Positions 1 to 7,103 of a stretch of DNA of 11,101 bases are shown here, piece by piece (position 1 is the stretch's first letter; each line of letters opens with the position of its first letter). Below the pieces are notes generated by a model. It was not told the DNA's origin. It saw only the letters and a program-made list of their open reading frames with translations, and ran no database searches. The stretch is from assembly GCA_905372345.1 (NCBI GenBank), contig CAJPPE010000024.1:1-11101 (forward strand), read 5' to 3'. The position numbers were made by a program, and so were the translations under genes. This DNA comes from an uncultured Treponema sp. GTDB taxonomy: Bacteria; Spirochaetota; Spirochaetia; Treponematales; Treponemataceae.

Positions 1-53
1 AACCTTTTCAAACGAGGTGAGCAGTTTATTTTATACATAGAAGCAAATAGCTC

Positions 54-82
54 TTGTGCATTTAAAGAATATGTAATATATT
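54..82 (+). promoter_or_regulatory. Possible sigma70-type promoter for the binding-protein gene
   Basis: A TTGTGC box (54-59) and a TATATT box (77-82) are separated by 17 bp. The -10 box matches the consensus at 5 of 6 positions, while the -35 box matches only 3 of 6. Transcription would start near base 89, giving a leader of about 26 nt that still contains the GGGAG ribosome binding site at 104-108. I see no clear operator. The DNA is AT-rich here, so a chance match is possible. Confidence 0.4.
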
Positions 83-115
83 TATGGAAAGATATACAAC
101 ATAGGGAGATTTTAA

Positions 116-1441
116 ATGAAAAAAATCATTTCAGTATTATCAATCGCACTGCTATTGCTTGCAATATCAAGCTGCGGAGGCAAGTCGGAAAAGAACAGTA
201 CTGTTCTTAAAGTAATAAAAGAAGCCGAAGGAATGACCCTTGATCAGCTTTTTGAAAAGGCCTATGAAGAGTCAAACGGAAAGGTTCTAAAAGGTTTGGG
301 TAACTCAAGCCGTGGTAAGACTGCGGGAGAGACCTTTGTTGAGGCAATGAAGGCAAAATATCCTGACTATACCGGAAAAATAGATTGGTCTCAGCCTAAG
401 AACAATACTATTTTTGACCAGCTTACAAACGATAATAAAAACGTTAATCCCGAATTTTCTATGACTCTTATTCAGGATGGAGCACAGATTAAGGCTAAGA
501 TGATTGATACGGGCATCTTACATAATTTTGTTCCTAAAGAATGGAAAGAATCTGCGGGTACCGATATGAAAGAAAACGGAAATCCCTTGGCCTTGCAAAC
601 TTTGAGTAAAGTTTTTATGTACAATAATGTCGAAGCTTCAAACAAGTTTTTAAATGTCTGGGATTTTGTAAAAGAAGGTCAAAGTCCGCTGTTTATGGGT
701 TTGGAATCCGAACCTATCGGAAAAAACTTTTTGCTCATGCTTACTCATGAAAAGTATTCAAAGGTTGTAAAAGCCGCTTATGATGCTTTGCCTGAAGCCG
801 ATAAAGCTTATTTTAAGCCCATTGTAGACGGCTTGGAAAAAACGGCTAAAGAGCTTGGCTTAAATGAAAACGGAAAATATGCCCTCGCATGGATCAAACT
901 ATTTGTTTCTCAGTTTAACATGAAAACCGATGACGGCCCCATCAGCGTAGACTTGGTAAAAAAATCTTCTAAAGATCAAACCGGTTTATTGGTTTATTCC
1001 AAATTACGTTCTATAAAGGAAACAGACGAATCTTCCGTAAACAATATTACCGTTGCTGCTTATCAGGACGGATATATCGGCTTCGGAGGCTATGCATATA
1101 AGCACTATTTGCAGGTCCTAAACAATGCTCCTCTTCCTTGGACGGCATGTGCTTTTATTGCTTACATGGTAACTACAAAGGAAGGCTTCCATCCTTGGGG
1201 AAAGGATATGGGCGGATACAGCTCCAATCCTGCTATCAATCAAGATCACAGCATGGACGGATATGTTGATGAAGAAGTAAACGGCGAAGTTAAAAAAATA
1301 AATAAATTCCCCGCTAAAAATGATAGAGGCTATGACTGGTGGACAGGAGAAGGAAAAGGCGGCTTAATTGTCGAAGAGCCCGTATACTGTGCAAGTGTAA
1401 CCTTTACCGTAGGTGAATGGATCAGCTCTTTAAGAAACTAA
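116..1441 (+). CDS. ABC transporter substrate-binding lipoprotein (family 1 solute-binding protein type)
   Basis: This is the extracytoplasmic binding protein that would capture the substrate and deliver it to the permease encoded next. The N-terminus is a lipoprotein signal: a KK pair, a hydrophobic stretch at residues 4-17 and the relaxed spirochaetal lipobox ISSC with the lipidated Cys at residue 20. The mature part of about 420 residues has the length and texture of a periplasmic type 2 binding protein, with aromatic and Tyr-rich segments near residues 315-335 and 375-395. A GGGAG ribosome binding site 7 nt upstream supports the ATG. A strong hairpin follows the stop, so it can be made in excess over the membrane parts, as is common for binding proteins. 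The substrate is not determined by the sequence. The fused permease downstream favours ferric iron or thiamine-like ligands, but this is inference. Confidence 0.85.
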   Translation: MKKIISVLSIALLLLAISSCGGKSEKNSTVLKVIKEAEGMTLDQLFEKAYEESNGKVLKGLGNSSRGKTAGETFVEAMKAKYPDYTGKIDWSQPKNNTIFDQLTNDNKNVNPEFSMTLIQDGAQIKAKMIDTGILHNFVPKEWKESAGTDMKENGNPLALQTLSKVFMYNNVEASNKFLNVWDFVKEGQSPLFMGLESEPIGKNFLLMLTHEKYSKVVKAAYDALPEADKAYFKPIVDGLEKTAKELGLNENGKYALAWIKLFVSQFNMKTDDGPISVDLVKKSSKDQTGLLVYSKLRSIKETDESSVNNITVAAYQDGYIGFGGYAYKHYLQVLNNAPLPWTACAFIAYMVTTKEGFHPWGKDMGGYSSNPAINQDHSMDGYVDEEVNGEVKKINKFPAKNDRGYDWWTGEGKGGLIVEEPVYCASVTFTVGEWISSLRN

Positions 1442-1472
1442 AAGATTATTAAAAAATTAATCTGAATTTATT

Positions 1473-1515
1473 AAGCCTCTAAAAACTATGACAGGTTTTT
1501 AGAGGCTTTATTATT
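1473..1515 (+). terminator. Hairpin terminator or attenuator after the binding-protein gene
   Basis: A perfect 14-bp stem (1473-1486 with 1495-1508; left arm AAGCCTCTAAAAAC) encloses an 8-nt loop. It is followed by a short, imperfect T-rich tail (TATTATT). It lies between the binding protein and the permease of the same transporter, so it probably reduces read-through and sets a higher level of binding protein. Confidence 0.8.
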
Positions 1516-1550
1516 AAATGTATGCTTCTGCCGTATGGTAAAGAAGAATA

Positions 1551-1579
1551 TTGCATAAATGCTTTAGTTATAGTATAAT
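1551..1579 (+). promoter_or_regulatory. Sigma70-type promoter for the permease-ATPase pair
   Basis: TTGCAT (1551-1556) and a perfect TATAAT (1574-1579) are separated by 17 bp. Transcription should start near base 1586. Placed directly after the terminator, this promoter would drive the permease and ATPase genes independently of the binding protein. It also bears on the permease start, because the AAGGAAG at 1582-1588 would fall at or before the 5' end of this transcript. Confidence 0.7.
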
Positions 1580-1607
1580 CAAAGGAAGATAATGTGTGGA
1601 GGAGATT

Positions 1608-3404
1608 TTGGCTAAGACAATTCCGGTTTTTTTAAATCAAAGCAAAGATTTTTTTAGAAAGCCTCAAAACCTGATATTGCTGATATTCGGTGTTGTGCTC
1701 TCTGTTACGACTATAGCTCCGATAGTAACTATTCTTTTGGACACGGTTACGGTTCATCCCGGTACCATAGATGCTATGCATGGGCCTGACGGTTTTACCG
1801 TTTTTAACTGGAAAGATATTTTTACCGGCTCTCTTGCCATAAGGAATTTTTGGAACCCGCTTACAAACACTCTGCTGCTTGCGATATTCAGCTGTATAGG
1901 GGCTATCTTAATAGGCGGAATTTTTGCATATTTGATTACACGTACAAATATAAAATGCAAAAAATATCTTAATGTCGTTTTTATTTTTCCGTATATAATG
2001 CCTCAGTGGACATTGGCTCTTACTTGGATGAACTTATTTAAGAGCACTGCCGTTACGGGAGGCTCTAACGGAATACTTGCAGATCTTTTCGGAATTACAA
2101 TGCCTGCATGGTGGGCTGAGGGTCTATTCCCTTCAATTGTTGTTTTGTCCCTGCACTATGCAGCCTTTGCCTATATCTTAATAGGCGGCATATTTAAAAA
2201 TATGGATTCCAATTTGGAAGAAGCTGCCTTGATTTTAAATACCTCAAAATCAAAGATTTTCCGTAAAGTAACCCTTCCATTATTAAGACCTGCCATCCTA
2301 TCGACCATCTTGCTCGTTTTCGGAAGTGCTATGGGTAGCTATCCGGTTCCTCACTATTTAAAACTGACAACCCTTTCCACCAAATACATAGACTTAAAGG
2401 TTGTAAGAACGGGGCAGGCCAGTATTATCGGCGTAGTGATGATGCTCTTCGGAATTTTAATTCTGATTACAAACAGGCTCAGCATGAAATCCCGAAAAAA
2501 TTATACGACAATTACGGGAAAGAGCGGACAGGTAAGCAAGGTAAATGTGGGAAAAATCGGGCAATATTTAATTCCCGCAATTTTAATTATCTTTACCTTA
2601 TTTACCGGAATATATCCGGTTATCTCCTTTGCCTTTGAAACCTTTTTGCCCAACCCGGGAGACTACAGCTTTTTTAGGACGGGTAATTTTGCAAACCTAA
2701 CCTTAAAATGGTGGACACATCACTCGGCAGAAGATGTCGGTATGTATGGACAATTCGGTATTTTATATAACCGTGCCTTTTGGATGAGTTTTAAAGGAAC
2801 AATGATTGTTGCCTTTTTCTGCGCCTTCCTTGCAGGAACGATAGGGCTTTTGATAGGCTATTCGGTAAGCAAGCATAGAAGAAACAAGTTTGCAAATTAC
2901 GTAAACGACATAGCTTTTTTGCCCTACCTTTTGCCTTCGCTTGCAGTTGGTATAGCCTTCTTTATATTCGGGTCTATGCTGGGAATATATGATACATTTT
3001 TACTTTTAATAATAGTCGGAACAATTAAGTATATTCCTTTTTCGTCGAGAAGCTCTCTTAACTCGATGCTTCAAATCAGCAATGAAATAGAAGAGTCTGC
3101 TTTGATACAGGATACGCCCTGGCATAAGCGTATGACAAGGATAATAATTCCCATTCAAAAGACGGCAATTTTAAGCGGCTATCTTTTGCCGTTTATAACA
3201 TGCGTTCGGGAATTAACCTTATTTATGCTCTTGTGCAGTCAGTCCAAGATAAGCACAACCATGCTTGACTATTATGATGAAATGGGCTTATACGCCTTTT
3301 CAAGCGCAATCAACTTAATTTTAATTATATTTATTTTGGCCGTAAATTTCGGATTAAACAAGCTTACAAAGGCCGGAATCGATACGGGTGTAGGAGGTCA
3401 ATAA
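1608..3404 (+). CDS. Fused two-domain ABC transporter permease (FbpB/ThiP-like)
   Basis: This inner-membrane channel of a binding-protein-dependent importer has two permease halves fused in one chain, as in the Fe(3+) and thiamine importer families. About 12 hydrophobic segments are visible, six per half. The first half carries an EAA-type coupling loop (EEAALILNTS...LPLLRPAI, around residue 204), which contacts the ATPase. The second half has a degenerate version (EESALIQDTP...IPIQKTAI, around residue 494). The usual Gly of the EAA loop is missing in both. I chose the TTG at 1608 because GGAGG (1598-1602) sits 5 nt before it. An in-frame GTG at 1596, four codons upstream, is an alternative with AAGGAAG 7 nt before it. 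The stop overlaps the ATPase ATG by one base (TAATG), which suggests translational coupling. The family call is firm; the substrate is not. Confidence 0.88.
   Translation: MAKTIPVFLNQSKDFFRKPQNLILLIFGVVLSVTTIAPIVTILLDTVTVHPGTIDAMHGPDGFTVFNWKDIFTGSLAIRNFWNPLTNTLLLAIFSCIGAILIGGIFAYLITRTNIKCKKYLNVVFIFPYIMPQWTLALTWMNLFKSTAVTGGSNGILADLFGITMPAWWAEGLFPSIVVLSLHYAAFAYILIGGIFKNMDSNLEEAALILNTSKSKIFRKVTLPLLRPAILSTILLVFGSAMGSYPVPHYLKLTTLSTKYIDLKVVRTGQASIIGVVMMLFGILILITNRLSMKSRKNYTTITGKSGQVSKVNVGKIGQYLIPAILIIFTLFTGIYPVISFAFETFLPNPGDYSFFRTGNFANLTLKWWTHHSAEDVGMYGQFGILYNRAFWMSFKGTMIVAFFCAFLAGTIGLLIGYSVSKHRRNKFANYVNDIAFLPYLLPSLAVGIAFFIFGSMLGIYDTFLLLIIVGTIKYIPFSSRSSLNSMLQISNEIEESALIQDTPWHKRMTRIIIPIQKTAILSGYLLPFITCVRELTLFMLLCSQSKISTTMLDYYDEMGLYAFSSAINLILIIFILAVNFGLNKLTKAGIDTGVGGQ
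3392..3398 (+). promoter_or_regulatory. Perfect ribosome binding site for the ATPase gene
   Basis: AGGAGGT lies inside the last codons of the permease gene and 5 nt before the ATPase ATG at 3404. It is fully complementary to the usual 16S rRNA tail and fixes the ATPase start. Confidence 0.8.
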
Positions 3405-5068
3405 TGCCTGAGATAATTTTACAAAATCTTACCAAAAGATGGGGAAAATTTTACGGAACGGATAATTTAAATTTAACCATAGAGAATAATTCGTTTATAA
3501 CCCTGCTGGGGCCTTCAGGCTGCGGCAAAACGACCACGCTTAGAATGATTGCCGGTCTTGAAACTCCGACAAGCGGAAAGATAATCATCGACGGGGAAAC
3601 GGTTTTTGACAGCGAGAAAGGTATAAACATTCCTGCAAATAAAAGAAAGGTCGGTTTTTTGTTTCAAAACTATGCCCTTTGGCCTAACATGACCGTTTAT
3701 GAAAACATAAGTTTCGGCTTAAAAAATATCAAAGAACTTTTGCCTCTCTGCGATTTTGAAATTAAAAGAATAGATGACTTAAAAAAGATTTTAAATGAAT
3801 GTGGAAAAGCTGTGGAAATTATTATCGATTCGCAGACTAAAGACAAGAAAAAAGGTAATAGGCTTGACGAAAAAACTGCCTTGATAAAATTAATAGATAA
3901 CTTTATTATTTCAGAATATACGGCAAAAATGATTTTGTCTTACGGGCTTGAAAAAGCTGAAAATCGTGAAGAAAAAGTAAAGGCAATAATTTCCGGCTTA
4001 GATGAAAAGAGAGCTTCTCTTTTAGAAAAGCACAAGAAAAACGGTTTTTCGGTAAATGATAACTACGAACTTGTAGATGAAAAAGGCGAAGTTGTAAAAA
4101 AAATACGCAAGCTCGAAAACGAAGAAATAGACTTAATAGTTCGCCGTGTTTCCCGCATCGTAAAAATCGGAATGTTTATGGATCGGTATCCCAATGAACT
4201 TTCTGGCGGACAACAGCAAAGGGTTGCCATTGCCCGAACCTTAGCTCCCGGGCCTAAGGTGCTTTTTATGGATGAGCCCCTTTCAAACCTTGATGCAAAA
4301 CTCCGGCTTGAAATGCGGAGCGAATTGCAGCGCCTTCATTTGGATACAAAATCGACATTTATCTATGTTACCCATGATCAGCTGGAGGCTATGACTCTGG
4401 CAACAAAGATATGCTTGATGGATAACGGTCTTTTGCAGCAATATGATGCTCCCTTGGATATCTATGAAAAACCGGTAAACTTATTTACCGCAGACTTTAT
4501 AGGAAATCCTTCGATAAATTTTATAGAAGCTGCGGGTGAAACTTCTGCAGACGGAGATTTTAATTTAAGCTGTTTAGAAGGCTTGAAATTTAAGTTTAAA
4601 CCCGCTCAGAAAATAGATTATGAAGAATGGCTTTTGCAAACAGAGGCTGAAATTAAAAAACAAAGAGAAGAAGAAGCCGAGCGCACAAAAAATGCAGAAA
4701 AGGAAAATAAGATTTTGCCTTTTAAGTATCACATTGCAAAGGCAGATGAAGCGGAGTTTGATTTAAATTCTCCGGCACCGACTGAAAAAGATTTTATCAT
4801 TGGAGTCCGTCCTGAGTTTATTAAAATACATGAAAACGGAAAACTGACAGGTTCTATATACAGCTCGATGCCCACAGGTATGGAAACTACCGTCAAAATT
4901 AAGGTGGGGAACTTCCTTTTAACGGGTGTCGTATTTTTAAACATAACCTACAAGATAGGCGAAAAAATAAAATTCGATATTGAAGGCGATAGAATTATGC
5001 TCTTTTCAAGCCTTAATCAAAGACTGATTTCTTTGGGGTACTTGGAAGAAGAGGATCATAGAAAATAG
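3404..5068 (+). CDS. ABC transporter ATP-binding protein with two large insertions
   Basis: This is the cytoplasmic ATPase that would power the preceding permease. All catalytic motifs are present: Walker A GPSGCGKT (36-43), Q-loop Gln88, signature LSGGQQQR (266-273), Walker B VLFMDE (286-291), D-loop SNLDAKL (294-300) and switch His324. The C-terminal regulatory (TOBE-type) region carries the usual GVRPE motif (467-471). Family members such as MalK are about 350-370 residues; this one has 554. In MalK the Q-loop and signature are about 53 residues apart, and here the gap is 179. About 125 extra charged, probably helical residues therefore sit at roughly 110-237, in the helical subdomain that faces the permease. 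A second insertion at about 402-460 is Glu/Lys-rich and coiled-coil-like. Both are in frame and leave the motifs intact, so the enzyme should be active. The insertions' function is unknown. Confidence 0.9.
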   Translation: MPEIILQNLTKRWGKFYGTDNLNLTIENNSFITLLGPSGCGKTTTLRMIAGLETPTSGKIIIDGETVFDSEKGINIPANKRKVGFLFQNYALWPNMTVYENISFGLKNIKELLPLCDFEIKRIDDLKKILNECGKAVEIIIDSQTKDKKKGNRLDEKTALIKLIDNFIISEYTAKMILSYGLEKAENREEKVKAIISGLDEKRASLLEKHKKNGFSVNDNYELVDEKGEVVKKIRKLENEEIDLIVRRVSRIVKIGMFMDRYPNELSGGQQQRVAIARTLAPGPKVLFMDEPLSNLDAKLRLEMRSELQRLHLDTKSTFIYVTHDQLEAMTLATKICLMDNGLLQQYDAPLDIYEKPVNLFTADFIGNPSINFIEAAGETSADGDFNLSCLEGLKFKFKPAQKIDYEEWLLQTEAEIKKQREEEAERTKNAEKENKILPFKYHIAKADEAEFDLNSPAPTEKDFIIGVRPEFIKIHENGKLTGSIYSSMPTGMETTVKIKVGNFLLTGVVFLNITYKIGEKIKFDIEGDRIMLFSSLNQRLISLGYLEEEDHRK

Positions 5069-5122
5069 TTGACGATTCAGTACTTAAAAACATTGCATAA
5101 TGAGAAGGATATTTAACAGTGC

Positions 5123-5155
5123 ATCTGCTTGTTACTTTGCGGGTTTTAATTTTTT
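5123..5155 (+). terminator. Possible weak terminator after the ATPase gene
   Basis: ATCTGC (5123-5128) can pair with GCGGGT (5139-5144) as a 6-bp RNA stem with two G-U pairs and a 10-nt loop, followed by TTTAATTTTTT. The stem is short, so termination may be partial. It is the only terminator-like structure I find between the ABC genes and recQ. Confidence 0.3.
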
Positions 5156-5165
5156 GTAATAATGC

Positions 5166-5194
5166 TTGCTTAATTTGGCGTTTTAGAGTATAAT
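5166..5194 (+). promoter_or_regulatory. Strong sigma70-type promoter in front of recQ
   Basis: TTGCTT (5166-5171) and a perfect TATAAT (5189-5194) have 17 bp between them. Transcription would start around base 5201-5202, only 4-5 nt before the recQ ATG at 5206. The same promoter could drive the whole downstream run of genes to about 11030, since all gaps there are 11 bp or less. Confidence 0.7.
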
Positions 5195-5205
5195 GACTGC
5201 CATAT

Positions 5206-7092
5206 ATGACGCACGGATCAAAAGGTTCTGACAGTAAAAAAGCAATCTCCTCCCCCGAAGACATTTTAAAACAGGTTTTCGGGTATGATGAATTCAGACC
5301 CTTTCAAAAAGAAATTATAGACAGCCTTCTGCAAAAAAAAGATGTCCTTGCGATAATGCCTACAGGCGGCGGAAAATCTCTATGCTATCAGGTTCCTGCT
5401 CTTATTTTTGAAGGGGTAACCATAGTAGTTTCCCCCCTTATTTCCCTTATGCATGACCAGATTTGCGGTTTGGAGACTATCGGTGTTGAGGCGGTTGCCT
5501 TGAACAGCTCCTTGGATTGGGAAAAATATGCCGATAATATACGCCGTATAAAAAATGGAGAAGTAAAAATCCTTTATGTTGCTCCTGAAACGCTGGTCAG
5601 TGACCGATGTAAAGAGCTGCTTTCTTCAATAAAAGTGGATTGTCTTACGATAGATGAAGCTCACTGCATTTCGGAATGGGGACATGACTTTAGACCGGAA
5701 TACAGGCAGTTGGCTGATATACGCAAGCTATTAAAAGAATCGGTCTGTCTTGCCATAACGGCAACAGCAACCGAAAAAGTGCGTTCGGATATAAAAAAAA
5801 TGCTAAAGCTCAAAACTCCAAAAGAGTTTATTGCCGGTTTTAACCGCAAAAATATTTTTTTGGAAGTTAAAGAAAAGCAAAAGCCTTTTGAACAAGCCTC
5901 GGAATTTCTAAAAGAACATAGGGGCGAAAGCGGAATTATTTACTGTTTTTCCCGCAAACAGGCGGATACCTTGGCCGTTCAACTATCGGTTTTAGGCTAT
6001 AATGCAAAACCCTACCATGCAGGACTATCCGACGAGCTTAGGCAAAAAACTCAAAACGATTTTATCAATGACGATATAGAAATAATTGTAGCGACAGTGG
6101 CCTTCGGCATGGGAATAAATAAGCCTAATGTAAGGTTTGTTATTCATTTTGATTTGCCTAAAAGCATTGAACAGTATTATCAAGAAATAGGCAGAGCGGG
6201 CCGAGATGGAAATCCGGCTCATGCTCTTTTGCTTTTTTCGGCTGCCGACATTTTTAAGCTTAAATTCTTGATGCAGGATAAATCTCCCGATGAGGTTAAA
6301 AAGGCCGAAGCAATGCTTTCCGCTATTAGTAACTATGCTCAAGCAAACAGCTGCCGCCGGCGGGCGATTTTAAAATATTTCGGAGAAAATATATCCGAAG
6401 AAAAATTAAAAGAAATACAGGGCGAAGCTCCTTGCTGTGATTTTTGTTCCAGAGAAAAAATAGAAAAAACCGATTTGACGGTTCCCGTGCAGAAATTTTT
6501 ATCCTGCGTTGTCAGAACCGGCTGCCGATTCGGAGCCAGCTATATAATCGATGTTCTTTTAGGTTCAAAGCAAAAAAGAATACTTGAAAACAAGCATAAT
6601 GATCTTTCCGTCTGGGGAATCGGCACGGAATTCAATAGAGAAGGCTGGTTTAATCTTGTCCGTGTCTTATTGGCGGAAGACTATCTTGTAAAAGATGAAG
6701 ACTACTCGGTATTGTCGCTTACTCCAAAAGCAAAAGAAGAGCTTCAAGCCCGAACAAGTATCATGCTTCCTTTTAATTATGAAAAAGACAATTCCGCTAA
6801 AAAAGAAGTAAAAGAAAAATCAAAGCCTCAAACATTTGAAAATAATTTAGATGTACGCGGTAAGGCTATAGTAAATGCACTAAAGCAAAAACGAAGAGAA
6901 CTTGCCGATGAAGCAAGAGTTCCTGCCTATGTTATTTTTTCGGATAAGACCATCTTCGATTTGGGTATAAAAAAACCTGCAACAATTGCTGAGCTTGATA
7001 ATATCTTCGGAATAGGAAAAGCAAAAAAAGACAAATACGGAGAATTGATTATCAAACTTGTTACCTCTCATAATAAAAAGAAATTTGATTAG
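5206..7092 (+). CDS. recQ: RecQ family ATP-dependent DNA helicase
   Basis: RecQ is a 3'-5' superfamily 2 helicase that unwinds recombination and stalled-fork intermediates. The order of domains is complete. The RecQ motif 0 is FGYDEFRPFQ near residue 25. Walker A is TGGGKS with Lys57. The DEAH box is at 150-153, followed by the RecQ-type aromatic-rich loop. Motif III is ITATAT, motif V is VAFGMGINKP and motif VI is QEIGRAGRDG (326-335). Next comes a zinc-binding RQC region with Cys383, 410, 411 and 414, then a winged-helix region and a C-terminal HRDC domain from about 555 to 625. The length of 628 is close to E. coli RecQ (about 610). No Shine-Dalgarno precedes the ATG and an in-frame TGA lies 12 bases upstream, so a leaderless start is likely. 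It is followed after 11 bp by a membrane protein gene of unrelated function. Confidence 0.95.
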   Translation: MTHGSKGSDSKKAISSPEDILKQVFGYDEFRPFQKEIIDSLLQKKDVLAIMPTGGGKSLCYQVPALIFEGVTIVVSPLISLMHDQICGLETIGVEAVALNSSLDWEKYADNIRRIKNGEVKILYVAPETLVSDRCKELLSSIKVDCLTIDEAHCISEWGHDFRPEYRQLADIRKLLKESVCLAITATATEKVRSDIKKMLKLKTPKEFIAGFNRKNIFLEVKEKQKPFEQASEFLKEHRGESGIIYCFSRKQADTLAVQLSVLGYNAKPYHAGLSDELRQKTQNDFINDDIEIIVATVAFGMGINKPNVRFVIHFDLPKSIEQYYQEIGRAGRDGNPAHALLLFSAADIFKLKFLMQDKSPDEVKKAEAMLSAISNYAQANSCRRRAILKYFGENISEEKLKEIQGEAPCCDFCSREKIEKTDLTVPVQKFLSCVVRTGCRFGASYIIDVLLGSKQKRILENKHNDLSVWGIGTEFNREGWFNLVRVLLAEDYLVKDEDYSVLSLTPKAKEELQARTSIMLPFNYEKDNSAKKEVKEKSKPQTFENNLDVRGKAIVNALKQKRRELADEARVPAYVIFSDKTIFDLGIKKPATIAELDNIFGIGKAKKDKYGELIIKLVTSHNKKKFD

Positions 7093-7103
7093 GATTTTTA
7101 AAT

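Noticed and set aside
5069..5101. TTGACG and CATAAT as a further promoter just after the ATPase stop
   Set aside because: The spacing is 21 bp, too long for a normal promoter, and no gene start follows at a sensible distance.
5013..5264. Minus-strand open frame of 83 codons across the ATPase-recQ gap
   Set aside because: It overlaps the ends of two well-supported genes, has no recognisable domain and would read against the strong recQ promoter.
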